Positions 1-10,504 of a stretch of 64,000 bases of DNA are shown one piece after another. Under the pieces are notes generated by a model. The model searched no databases, was not told the origin of the DNA, and saw only the letters and a list, made by a program, of their open reading frames with translations. A program made the translations under genes and the position numbers. Location of the stretch: contig NC_049986.1 of NCBI RefSeq assembly GCF_000003815.2, forward strand, positions 12,578,274 through 12,642,273, read 5' to 3'. Origin of the DNA: Branchiostoma floridae. Taxonomy: Eukaryota; Chordata; Leptocardii; Amphioxiformes; Branchiostomatidae. Each line of letters begins with the position of its first letter. The stretch's first letter is position 1.

Positions 1-119
1 TCCCGCCGAGCCACTTTTTCCCGGTTACGGTGGTAAGAAACTGCGTTCCGTCCGAGACCAAGTTTACGTGACGGTGGTAATAAATTGCGTGTGTTCCCTT
101 TGCTAAAACTATCTTTGTT

Positions 120-290
120 TAGCCGTAACGTAAAACTTGGTCTCAGGCGGAATGTTGCGTGCAAAGATCGTCTTGAATTAGCGGAAGGGATACACGCAGT
201 TGTTACCGCAGTAACGTAAAACAAACTTGGCTTCGGGCGGCAGCGGCTTGGCGGGGGAATAATGCGTGCAAAGATCGTTTACCGCCGTGA
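120..290 (+). repeat. Imperfect direct repeat upstream of NUDT18
   Basis: The segment at about 125-170 (gtaacgtaaaacttgg, then a gcgtgcaaagatcgt end) recurs at about 211-278, interrupted by a short G-rich insertion. An inverted relative (gagaccaagtttacg) lies at about 52-69. This may be promoter-proximal duplication or part of a repeat. No function is assigned. Confidence 0.5.
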
Positions 291-522
291 CGAGGCCCGT
301 AAAAGAACGCGCGTGCCAACTCAGCGCGACGTGACGAAAAACACGTATGCGTGTATTGGTATACGTGGGGAAGAATCTCACGCGCGTGCAAATGCGTGCA
401 AATCTTCCGATATGGGTCCCCATATATACCTGAAATAAACATGTACCTTTCTGACAAAGACAGCAAGTTGGATCATGTGCATTTTCTGGTAACAACTGTC
501 TTTTTTGTACCTTTCAATTCAG

Positions 523-3500
523 ACAAAGAGCATGTGATAGCGAAGAAGACCGCTGGGTGGATCGTGTGTGGTGTGCTGCTGAATGACCAGGGACAGGTTC
601 TGATGATGCAGGAGGCCAAGGTGTCGTGTCGGGGCACCTGGTACCTTCCTGCAGGCAGGATAGAACCCAACGAAACCTTCCAGGTTTGTTTATTATTTGT
701 TTGTTTGTTTGCAAACAGATTATGCCAGCAGACATTCATGTGTTTTGGGGCTTACGCTCTTAGACAATAATAACAGCAAAGTAGAAGTGATTTGATAGTC
801 ATTTTTATCAAGTTAACAGAGGCAGTTATTGTTGTTTACATGAAGATAGAATTTGAAAACACCAGTGGAAGTAAGATACTCTACCCAACAAACTTTTTTG
901 TAGAGAAATGAACCATTGTTTTGAGTATCACCCATTAACAAGCTTTCAATTTCACAATCAGGTTCAAGTTTAGGTCCGTACCTGAACCTGATCCTCTGGA
1001 CCTGGACTGTACATGGACCTGAGCTTTCTGTACTGCCCTATATTAGGTTCTTATCTCTGAAATTAGGCCTCATAACCATCCAATATACAAGTTGTTGTGC
1101 ATAGCAGGAAAGATTTTTGCTAATGTTTTGAAACAAACTGTCTTTTTTTTACCCATTCCCAGGAAGGTGTATGTCGTGAGGTTGAGGAAGAAACGGGCCT
1201 GACCTTTGAACCCTCTACCCTCCTCATGGTGGATGTCAACGGGGGTCACTGGGTCAGACTGACCTTCACTGGGACTGTCACGGGTAAGGGACAACCCAGT
1301 AACAATATGGGAGGAGATTCAAAACAGTTTCAAGTTTTACGTTGGATTTTGACCTTATTGAATGCAACTTGATGTAAGATTCTCCTAAATGTACAATAAC
1401 ATATTTTCCATATGATCATGACTTATGAATACCACTACAGGTGGTAAGCTGAAAACCCCTGCTGAGGCAGATAAGGAATCCCTGCAGGCACGGTGGTGCA
1501 GTTTAGAGGACATCAAGACTGAAAACGACATGCCTATCAGGTCAGGGGTCACTGCCATGATGAAACTGTAATTGTAGAAGCTGCCAGTGTTACATTGTTT
1601 GCTTTGCTGTAGGTCTTTTGGAATCAGTAATTTACATTGAGACACTTTGAATTAATTTACTTTTTCAGTGACTTTTTTGGGGGGTAGGGAAAAGGAAATT
1701 TTGCGGTGTTTAAGATTTGTGGTTGACACAATTCTAAAGTACAGTAATCTTATATGCATATAAGGGAGAGATATTTGCAATGTTATGAATTCACGTTGAG
1801 AGATGCATGTCACTACAAAAACAAAACTTAGAATAAAACCTCCGCAAAGGTTTGATGATTCACTGTAGCATTATAATGATATTGTAGGCAACAGTGAAAT
1901 TTATTTTTAATTCATCATAGAATTAATTAATAATCATCATTAATTCATCTATGGAGTAAAACCTCAATCTTAAACTCCCAACAGAGCCAAGGATATCTTC
2001 CCCATCATAGACCTGGCTGTACAGCACCAGTCCACTCCAGAGCTCCAGAAACCCCCATGTGTGCTCCCAGTCTTACAACCTCACAAGTTTGTCAGTCTCA
2101 GGCTTGTTCTACTGAAGGAGTGCTCTGAAGGGTAAGCAGGGTAAACTGTATCCAATTGAAAACCAATGTCATGAAACAAGAAAGTTCACACACGTCTCAT
2201 GTGCAAAGAATTGATAGGGATATTGACTATGCGGACAATATCAAAACATATCAACAAACCTTATCAAAAACACAGTATACTTTCATAGGATGTTTTCAAA
2301 AGCAAGTGAATCTGCATACTCATCTGTAATATGAATCATAGAATTGTTAGAGTTGCACACTTAAACTGTACATCTATTCAATCTCCTTGATCTATTAACA
2401 TGTATCTTGCTGTTGTCATCTTCTATGCATGTCCAGAAAGCTGAAATTATGCTTGCTTGCGGAAAGTACGATATTCCATATGTTCAGCATCTCAGCATAT
2501 AAAAGTTATCTTATAAAAGTTTTGTTGTTTATCTACCTCCTTGTTGTTTTCCATCAGCAATGTTCCAGAGTTACTAGTGAGAACCACGCCCTCCCCCCAC
2601 CTCCCCACCACACGGATGTTACTCAAGGACTGGTCCATAGTGCTACCTCTACTCAGGCTTCTCAGGACAGCTATGGTAAGGGAACAGTCAATCTTCATGA
2701 TGGTGTCTGCTATCTAGACTAGGTGTGCCTGTGCAAATTTTGAGGATTCAGACATTAACAAAGTCAAAGTTTGGATATTGATCAAAGATTATTTGTCTCT
2801 TTATAAACTATTAAATGTTCTACAAATTGCATATGCTATGAAGTAGATATTTGTGGAAAAAGTTGTCACGTTTATGAAGGTTAGTCATCCAGGTAAACAA
2901 TACATATATAAGCATATGAGTGACAAAGGCATATGGTCCTTATGAATTACTGACTTTGAAATACAGTCAAACCTGTCCAAGACGACCACCCGGGGGACCG
3001 GGAAAAAGTGGTCGATTTGGACAGGTGGTCACTGAGAAGAGTATCGACTCAAAACATGCCCGATGCAAAGTATAAATGGTTTCCGTTGTGTTTAATGGCA
3101 AATAGCAAGCACACTGCACGCACGCAAAGAAGCGAGGTCTTTAATGTCAAATACAATACGCACACTGTAAAATGTAAATTTAACCCCAAAATCCGACGCA
3201 AACAGGCCGATTTCGGCACAAAATTGCGCTAGTTATCATCAAAGATCGATGAAAACCTCAATTTTGAAAATGATGCGGTCGTTATGGGTCCCAATTTGGG
3301 CCGGTCGCGGTCGCGTTGGCCAGGTGGTCGTTGAGAAAAGGTCGCTTAATGCTTACGTCAATGGGAAAATAAATCGGGACCGAGAAAAAGCAGTCGAAAT
3401 GGCCAGGTGGTCGCTGAGAAGAGGTGGTCGCTCGGGCAGGTTTGACTGTACCATTTTCCAGTTACTGTAGAGTGTAGATGTAAAATTTATATTCTAATAC

Positions 3501-3782
3501 TTGTATTGAACTGTAATGCCACTTCATTCAAATAATGGTGAAGAAGAGTGATGGATGTAAATATCCGAATTGAATTGCCTTTTAATGAAGAAAGTTCTTC
3601 TTTCACAAATCTTATGTCAATTCTATGATCTTATTTCCTTTCCCAGGTGCTTACAGGTGAGGCACTGTCAGATAAACTGCCCATCCAACCTGTAGGTGTG
3701 TTAGGTGTTGAACACCTGGGAAAACACATGGCCTGGCTGACGGCATATGCCTCACCTTACTCTATACACTTGCAACTGGGGA
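523..3782 (+). CDS. NUDT18: NUDT18-like Nudix hydrolase, partial (six exons, 3' end lost in gap)
   Basis: Coding exons read as 523-683, 1163-1283, 1441-1540, 1985-2131, 2558-2675 and 3647-3782, all with AG/GT borders and matching phases. A complete Nudix box (GX5EX7REUXEEXGU) is formed across the first splice: GRIEPNE at the end of the first exon, then REVEEETGL in the second. The preceding strand has [16 protein letters not shown], close to vertebrate NUDT18 (MTH3), and later exons also follow NUDT18 order (GGKLK.., ..[11 protein letters not shown]). The family hydrolyses oxidised nucleoside diphosphates such as 8-oxo-dGDP, cleaning the nucleotide pool. All acid residues of the box are present, so activity is plausible. 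The first exon begins with a phase-1 acceptor, so the true start codon is in an upstream exon not identified. The C-terminal part enters the N-run and is not found after it. It is convergent with the VWA gene downstream. Confidence 0.88.
858..1040 (+). repeat. Dispersed repeat family R1, copy 1
   Basis: Contains accagtgg..cagatactc-like, ttttgagtatc(a/g)ccc and a run of acctgaacctgatcctctggacctg motifs. The same ordered motifs occur at about 45899-46055 (same strand) and 46630-46800 (opposite strand). It lies in a NUDT18 intron. No coding content. Confidence 0.6.
2962..3450. mobile_element. 489-bp MITE-like element with perfect 14-bp terminal inverted repeats
   Basis: The ends are tacagtcaaacctg (2962-2975) and caggtttgactgta (3437-3450), exact reverse complements. 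The interior repeats gaccacc / ggtggtcg(c/t)tgagaaga blocks in both orientations. No transposase reading frame is present, so it is a non-autonomous DNA element in the NUDT18 intron between the fifth and sixth exons. A target-site duplication beyond TA could not be fixed. Confidence 0.75.
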
Positions 3783-3882
3783 NNNNNNNNNNNNNNNNNN
3801 NNNNNNNNNNNNNNNNNNNNNNNNNNNNNNNNNNNNNNNNNNNNNNNNNNNNNNNNNNNNNNNNNNNNNNNNNNNNNNNNNN
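3783..3882. other. Assembly gap (100 N)
   Basis: Exactly 100 unknown bases, which is a conventional filler length, so the true size is unknown. It interrupts the sixth NUDT18 exon in this window. Confidence 0.98.
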
Positions 3883-4440
3883 TTCAAAGTGCATTAGTGA
3901 GTCAATCGATAAATCAAATTCTTGCCGAATATGGTATTTTAAAGTTGTTAAGTTGTTTATAGATCTATGGTTTTCTCTCATATGTTTTGTTATATTTGTT
4001 ATTTTCTACTATTATCTGTGAATCAGATGCATTTAGAAATTCCCAAATCCAATAGCTTCCATGAAACAAAAAAAGGCCTGAAATATATTTTGACATGCCA
4101 GTTCTTACCAAATACATTACACTATATATTTTGCTGTGTTTGAGTTTCAAGTAGTAAGGTTAAGTAGCAAAGTAAGGTTATAAACTTTATTTTTGTTTCC
4201 TTTTAGCTTCTGAAAGTTTAAACCAGGGAAAATGATCTGTTTATAATTATAACGGAATGAATTAATCTCACAGGCTTCTTGGAAACTTTAGAAGAACTAA
4301 AGACAATTTATTGCTCCTCTCACTTTGTTTAAGATTGTCTTGTACAAGAAGGGCTGACAGCTTTACATTCTTGATGTAACTAAGTGCCTAACAGGCAAGG
4401 TTGATTAAATGCAGAAAAGACACTCTTAGCTCAACAAAGC
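3883..4440. other. Post-gap region without recognisable gene
   Basis: AT-rich sequence. No continuation of the NUDT18 frame and no exon with clear coding bias was seen on either strand. Confidence 0.5.
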
Positions 4441-4991
4441 TACACTTTATACATTTATTGCGTATAGAGAAGAAACATCTGGACAAGGCACATAACATAG
4501 TATAAAGTGTAATTCCCATCGATTTTGACAGGTGGTGCTAGTGCAGGCAATAAATACTGTAGTGTTGCAGCGAGGTAAGAAAACGGAATGTCATCAAAAT
4601 CTGTACAATTTTTTCTACAAAATCTTCTTTTCCTGACTCTCGAGTGCAGACACAGACATAAGGCATTAAAGACATACCATACCTTCCTCATAGATACATG
4701 TCACATACAAATACACCTATGTAGATCTTGAAGCATCTGCATAAATTCTTCAAAAATTACTAAGTATTCTATAACTATACACCGTTCTATTTCGGTAGAT
4801 ACTAATACTGTTTCAGACCACCAAATATTCTTGTATTTCGTTAGACAAGACCAATGCGAACTTTTCCTTGCTCTTCCTTTCTATATGTACAATATATGGC
4901 TTCTCTTTTACACATGGCCGTTTTCCAAAAGGCTACAGATATACGACACTACGTGAACTTCGGGAATGTTCGGGCGAGTTTGCGTTCCTTC
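4440..4991 (-). other. Probable 3' UTR of the VWA gene, with poly(A) signal at 4454-4459
   Basis: Downstream (on the minus strand) of the VWA stop codon. An AATAAA signal (tttatt on the plus strand at 4454-4459) is the first good candidate end, giving a 3' UTR of about 0.55 kb. Inferred only from the signal. Confidence 0.45.
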
Positions 4992-7900
4992 TCACCGACG
5001 GAAGAAGCCGTAGTCGTAATCGTACTCATCATCAGAAGTCGAAAAAGACGAGCCTGTGGGGGAAGGTAACAAAAGGAAAACGGTTAGAAGTTGACAATCA
5101 GATATGGATCTAAAATCATTACTCAAACTCTTTTTGTTCATAGGTTGCAGCTTGTTTGTAATTTCCTTGAGCAATATTCTACCAAGGTAGCCATTCGGCA
5201 CCACATTTTGATTGGTTGTGGGGTCATGCTGCCGCAGAAAGAAGGTTATTGTAGGCGAAAACGGAAGTGAACCTGATCAAACCTCTCTTACAAGTTGTGC
5301 CAGCCATTGTAAAATACCGTATTGCAGTTTATGAAATAACCGCCAGGTGGAAACCCTAACTCACCTCCGAATCTCTCCCTGAGGATGTCGATGAGGTCGG
5401 TGAAGACGTCGGACATGGCGGAGAAGCTGCCGGCGTAGAACAGGTGTTCCGGGACGGGGTCCGAGACTATGCTGCGCAGCTCGTCCTCGTTAATCTGGTT
5501 CTCAGGCCCCACGGCGAACGCGAACAACTCAACGTCTGAAAATAGAGGCAAGATGTCAGAAAAATTTCCAACTACTTACCATCCCATCTCACCCATACTG
5601 AAAGTGAAAAACCTCTCTGGGAAACAAGATATCCCGTATTCTGGAAGGGATTTCACATTTTTTTACTTTGCAAGATTAGTATAAACCGATACACATTGTC
5701 TTGACATGACAAAACAAGCACAAATTGGTTTGTAAAGTTAACCGAACGATTTTCTAACGGAAACATTAGGTCGCGGACTCCAATTTATTGTCTGAGAGTT
5801 TCTCGTTGGATATTACATGTACCTCAAAGAATTTTTTTCGAAGGGCTGGAAGGACCCTGGATTACTGCTTGGTGAGCATTGTCCAAATACCCGGTCAAAG
5901 ATCTATAAACTGTGGCACGTTATCAAACACGAGTGCGGCCTTACCGTTGCCCTTTAGCTGATCGGCTACCGGGATGGGCGCGCCTCCGCGGTTGGACTTG
6001 CCGTCCGTGATGAGGAAGAGAATCTTGGCGGAGTTGGGCCGAGAACCGGCCACGGACTGGAAGACGTTATCGCGGGCCATGCTGAGAGCGGTGGCGGTGG
6101 CAGTCCAACCTCCTGCCGAAGACACAACAAGGAAATACACGATGAGATCATTGGGAACATTTCCAAAGTATCCACCTTTGCGAGTACATTTATAGGATTG
6201 GCACATGATTCTTGTCAGTCAACGTTACTGTATCTCTATTTAGTGAAAGTTTCAGCGATGATTCTCAACGAAAATACGATACAAAGTTTTTTTTTCAAAG
6301 TCTTAAGACGTAGCCTGACTAAAATCGCGCTCCTATCGGCTGGCCAGGCACCCAGTGAGAGATTGTGTAAACACAGGCTACTTAGTTAAGATGTTAAAGT
6401 ACCTTCGTAAGCGATGTTGCCCAGGGAGGCCTTGACGGAGTCGCGATCTCCGCTGGCGTTGAAGTCGAACTCCACACGGGTCTTGGCTACGTCAGAGAAG
6501 GAGACGGCGGCCACACGGGTGTCTGACGGGCCCACGGGTGCGGGGAAGTTCTCAATCAGGTCCTAGAGAGCAAGAAGTTCAAGCATTGATGATGATAAGT
6601 AACACAGTGACTATACTTCCAACAAATGAACAACTAATAAAGTTATTTTTAGACGCGAAGACTTGAAGAAAGACTAATCTCCAGGCAGATTTACCTGTGG
6701 CATAAGATAGTATCAAAGCTGGCTAGCCCAAGGAGTATAGTTGGCCAAACGGAGTCATCAGCTAACGGCAGCCAAACACACTCCAAGGCCGGCTTTACTC
6801 CTCTGGCAGCTTTTGCTACTATCTTATGCTACCATATAGCAGGATCTGCTTGCAGATTAAAGAGAGTGTGCAACACTGCTATAGCTATAGGGTCCTATAG
6901 TGATTCTATGGTACTAAAGCATGTGATTAAATAGTATAGTATGTTTTCATATGACGACAACAACTTCTACACTCATAGCAGGAAGTTGATCTGCAGTACC
7001 TTTATGTTTTCCTTGGCGTCGTTGAAGTTCACTTCCCTGACGCTGCCGCTCTTGTCGAAGACGAACAACATGTCGATGACCTCGGTGGAGCCGTCGGCCT
7101 TGCGGAAGCCGTCCCCGCTGAGAGGGCCCACGAAACCTTTGGATATGGCTCCCACTGTCTGCTCTCGGGTGGGCACTCCGCCTTTACAACAACAAAACAA
7201 CATGTTAGTTGTAATACACTAACACTCCATTTTTACAACATTGACTGATAAAGTTCATATACAGTAGCATTTAAGATACCTTGTCACATGTGTCATCTTG
7301 AAAAAAAAATACACCACGGCAATCGGGACACCGGCAATGTGACAATGCATGCTTATACCATTAGGCATTACACTAGGATAGCGCTCTCGCCGCTTAGGTC
7401 ACAATGAGAGCGCTTAGGTCACAGTATATAAAGGGTACGTACCGGTGGCCTAACAAAACACTGAAAAAAATTGAAAATTGCAACGTCTTAATTTGTGGCA
7501 AAGTATTACCCTCCAATCAGAGGTTGGTGGGGAAAAATCGTGACCTTTTCCTTTCATCCGTTTCTTCGATCGGCCTTCTCACTTAAATGAAAGGAAAAGG
7601 TCACGATTTTTCCACCACCTCTTGGAGAGTAGCAAAGTATAATAGTGAAAGCTAGCACAAAAGGAATGGAAACTGTTGGATGCTGGACGGAAAGCTAGCG
7701 CTATTCCTGATCATTTCGTCGTGATTTAGAGGCACCTACATTGTTCCTTCTCCTGTCTGAGTGCCGGGCAGCAGGCGGTGGACCCGAGCGGGTTGTCGAT
7801 CACCTCACGTGTGCGGAAAACCTGACTGCAGCCGAAGATATTGTCCTTCGGGCTCCAGGCGCTCCAATCGGAAACCTTCGCGGTTCGGAAAGAAACAAAC

Positions 7901-8701
7901 AGTTCGATGTTTAAGTGTCAGAGATATTTGTGGTGTATAGATGATAATAAGAACGAGTAACGAGATTTTACAAGCCTCGGAAGAAGGAAAAAGATATAGT
8001 AGAAAGTGAATAAGATACGAAGTTTTAACAAAGCAAGTTTCTAGCTATAGCTGTGTTCTGAGTCGTCAGAAGGAAGTTTTGGCGGGAAGTGGGCATGGGT
8101 GTGAATTAATTGAAAACCCTAGTCTTTTGTTAGCCCTAGGTATGGCTTTAGAACAATAGCTTGCTACTATAGATAGCTAAGTGTCACGGAAGTCAAGTAT
8201 TGATACCATAACGTCATTTTCCGGTCACATTTTCTGCCAAGTCACCGTCTCAACCTTCCCATGCCATGCCCATTCTTAGATACGCATGTTTTGATGACGT
8301 AACACATTTACCTGTGCATCCGTGGTGTTCATGAAGGTACCGGAGTACAGGTAGTAGCTTCCGGGAGCCAGTAAGCAAATAGGCACAGCGGTACATGTTA
8401 GAGGTAAGCTGGAACTTTACTTGTTAACACCATGGACGTTACGTCCATGTTAAGACTTAAGCTACAAAGAATACTATGTAGCTAGAAAAAGCGATAGTAG
8501 AAAAGCAGAAAGCTAAAAAAGTTTAGGGAAAAGATAGAGAGTAAGAGAAGGTTAGAGATTGGTTTGAGGTTGTGTAAGTTGAAGAGAAGAGGTACTCACT
8601 CTGCATAACTTTCTGTACAGTGGCGTGCAGGCGGGACTGGCTGAAGATTGTTGAAAGGCTGCGATAGCCAGGACACAAGCCACGGCGAGAAGCGACCTCA
8701 T
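4992..8701 (-). CDS. Secreted von Willebrand factor A-domain protein with TSP1-like segment (326 aa)
   Basis: Minus-strand coding exons: 8600-8701, 7740-7875, 7000-7181, 6403-6562, 5945-6112, 5365-5535 and 4992-5053. They total 981 nt with consistent phases and end in TGA. Residues 1-22 (MRSLLAVACVLAIAAF..) form a signal peptide. Residues 35-80 (DWSAWSP..C..R.R..C..C) resemble a thrombospondin type 1 repeat. The VWA domain runs from about 110 to 300 and has all MIDAS parts: DKSGSV, the Thr in GGWTATATAL, and the Asp in LITDGKSN, followed by the expected GNDVELFAFAVG strand. The short last exon encodes an acidic, tyrosine-rich tail (DDEYDYDYGFFRR). VWA domains with intact MIDAS bind ligands through a divalent cation; this one is probably extracellular matrix or haemolymph. 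It resembles matrilin/collagen-type VWA proteins but is far shorter. No specific orthologue was recognised. Confidence 0.85.
6671..6862. mobile_element. Hairpin MITE in VWA intron
   Basis: Inverted arms: aatct(cc)a(g)gcagat...tggcataagatagtat on the left and ctactatcttatgctacca...atctgcttgcagatt on the right, flanking about 100 bp. No coding capacity. It lies between VWA exons 7000-7181 and 6403-6562. Confidence 0.55.
7511..7630. mobile_element. Hairpin MITE (family M2, copy 1)
   Basis: The left arm ctccaatcagaggttggtgg plus aaaaatcgtgacc is mirrored by ggtcacgattttt and ccaccacctcttggag on the right, giving a long stem with a short centre. The terminal motif matches the element at 17926-18076. 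It lies in a VWA gene intron. Confidence 0.65.
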
Positions 8702-10389
8702 GCTGTTATCGTCTGTTACTGCAAGAGAATACAATTGTCAATTGTTAGAAAAATACTTTGGAAAAGATAATACAGACGGTACACAATTCTACATGTACAT
8801 GACACCATGGCAGCGATTATGAGAATATATGACCTGTCAGAATATTCATTGATTGGTATAGAACAGTAATCATTCTTAATGAACTAAGGAATTAACTATA
8901 TAACGAATGAACTAACATTTTTGAAAGCAAAAAATATCATAATCATATTAATAGAGACAACGGTTGTAAATTATTATTATGCAGTAAAAGCACGACCAGA
9001 AAACACTGGTGTCATATATCATACAGACAACCTTTTCCTTTACTACACATGGTAAAATGGCTGGTCGAAAAGTGGCCACCCAAAAACGTTGTGTATAAGC
9101 TATAGAGTATAGACACAATACAACCCTTGTCCAACTGGTACTATAGTCATATAATATTCAGATACCTTGTCAACTGTCCTGAAATGTACGACATTATAGG
9201 CAAGCTAGCAACAATCCAAAGCCATAGAGAGAGAGAACAAAGCGCCGAGTGGCGTGTGTGAATGTGACCGTGGCAGACAGGGTCACGGGGCCACACAGAC
9301 TTACAACTTCCGTTCGCCTGGCAGCCCACATAGCGGGTCCCAATCACGTAACCTGACACAACAAGTTCACGGTTGGGCGGAGAAAATCACGCGGAAAATT
9401 CACAATCTAAACCCTGCAAAACGCACTCTCCACTTGCTGAACAATGTTTCTGTGAGTTCGAGAAAGAAATCAACAACATTGCATCTTTTTGCTGCGGTAT
9501 ATGTGTAGAAATAGTCGCTATAAATCACTATAGTCCCCTCCCAGATTAAACACTGTGTTTGCGCCCACTACCGCGGCCAATTATTGCAACCTTAATGAAC
9601 GAATGAATGAAGACCTTTATTGTACAATTTTGCCACACCGGGCTAAGTACAGGTCACAACAAGACAAACATTTAACAGATACAAGATAAAACTAACGTTA
9701 GACAAATTCAACTTCTCACTTTTCAGTTACGGTGGACAGATATGTTTTTTGATCGATGGTTTGTCTAGTTTAATGGACATAAACATCGTAAAAAACAGTC
9801 GTCTGAGCTCTTGGTCCCCCTTAGTGACTAAAAGGTGGTAATGCTTTAAAAGAAACCGAGATTATGATAACATGATGTATAACGGAAACGTCATATCTCT
9901 AAGCGCGTTGTCACAACCCGCGGAGAGTAGTAGATAATCTGTCTCATCTGTCTTACTTATCTCCCGTGTACCGCGGGACCTGCCGACACAACAACGGGGA
10001 GGCTTCGCCAGGAATTTCCGCACAAACACAGACAATACAGACATCAAAACAATTTGTAGATGCGCGTTACACAAAACTGCCCAACGTCCGTCGCTGACTT
10101 TAAGAAGCTACACGAACAGAACATTGCATGATGTTGAAAGAGCAAAACCGCAGGTGTATCGCAAAACTCATCAAAGACAAAAAACATGAAATATCACGAA
10201 GGCCATCGTATTTAAGTACTAACATGTAAATCGTTTCGGTGGAGATACATGTATGAATAGGTTAATTTCAGAATTCTTCACAAAAGACGGAGCAAATATC
10301 AGCTTCCGTAGCTTTACCGGGGATGCTTTTCACAAGCCATGATTCAGTATGAGTCACAAATGGATAAAAGCAGAACAAAGTCACTCACC
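8702..10389 (-). other. 5' UTR intron of the VWA gene, with flanking non-coding exon
   Basis: The acceptor TTGCAG just upstream of the ATG (exon start 8718) pairs with a strong GTGAGT donor whose exon ends at 10389. So the first exon is non-coding and lies at about 10389-10470. The intron of about 1.7 kb holds a retroposon tail (9596-9720) but no supported exon. Confidence 0.55.
9596..9720 (-). mobile_element. 3' tail of a non-LTR retroposon (CR1/L2-like)
   Basis: On the minus strand the sequence reads ...CCTGTACTTAGCCCGGTGTG..TACAATAAAGGTCTTCATTCATTCGTTC. A poly(A)-signal-like motif followed by a short (TTCA)n tail is typical of LINE or LINE-mobilised SINE 3' ends. Only the end is present. 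Confidence 0.5.
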
Positions 10390-10493
10390 AGTTGATGTAC
10401 AATACAGTGGACAAGGGAAAGCCGGCGTCTGTAGCTCCAGCTAGCTTCCTTGGATCACAAGTCTTGAGTGAGGTCTCCCTGAGCACGGCACGT

Positions 10494-10501
10494 CTTTTAT
10501 A
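10494..10501 (-). promoter_or_regulatory. TATA box of the VWA gene
   Basis: TATAAAAG on the minus strand, about 100 bp upstream of the GTGAGT donor of the putative first exon. This predicts a transcription start near 10465-10470. Confidence 0.55.
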
Positions 10502-10504
10502 GGG

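Noticed and set aside
8312..8407. Candidate extra exon of the VWA gene (..APGSYYLYSGTFMNTTDAQ before a GTAAATG donor)
   Set aside because: Its 3' phase would fit exon 7740-7875, but no acceptor gives a phase compatible with the signal-peptide exon, whereas that exon joins 7740-7875 directly and keeps the frame.
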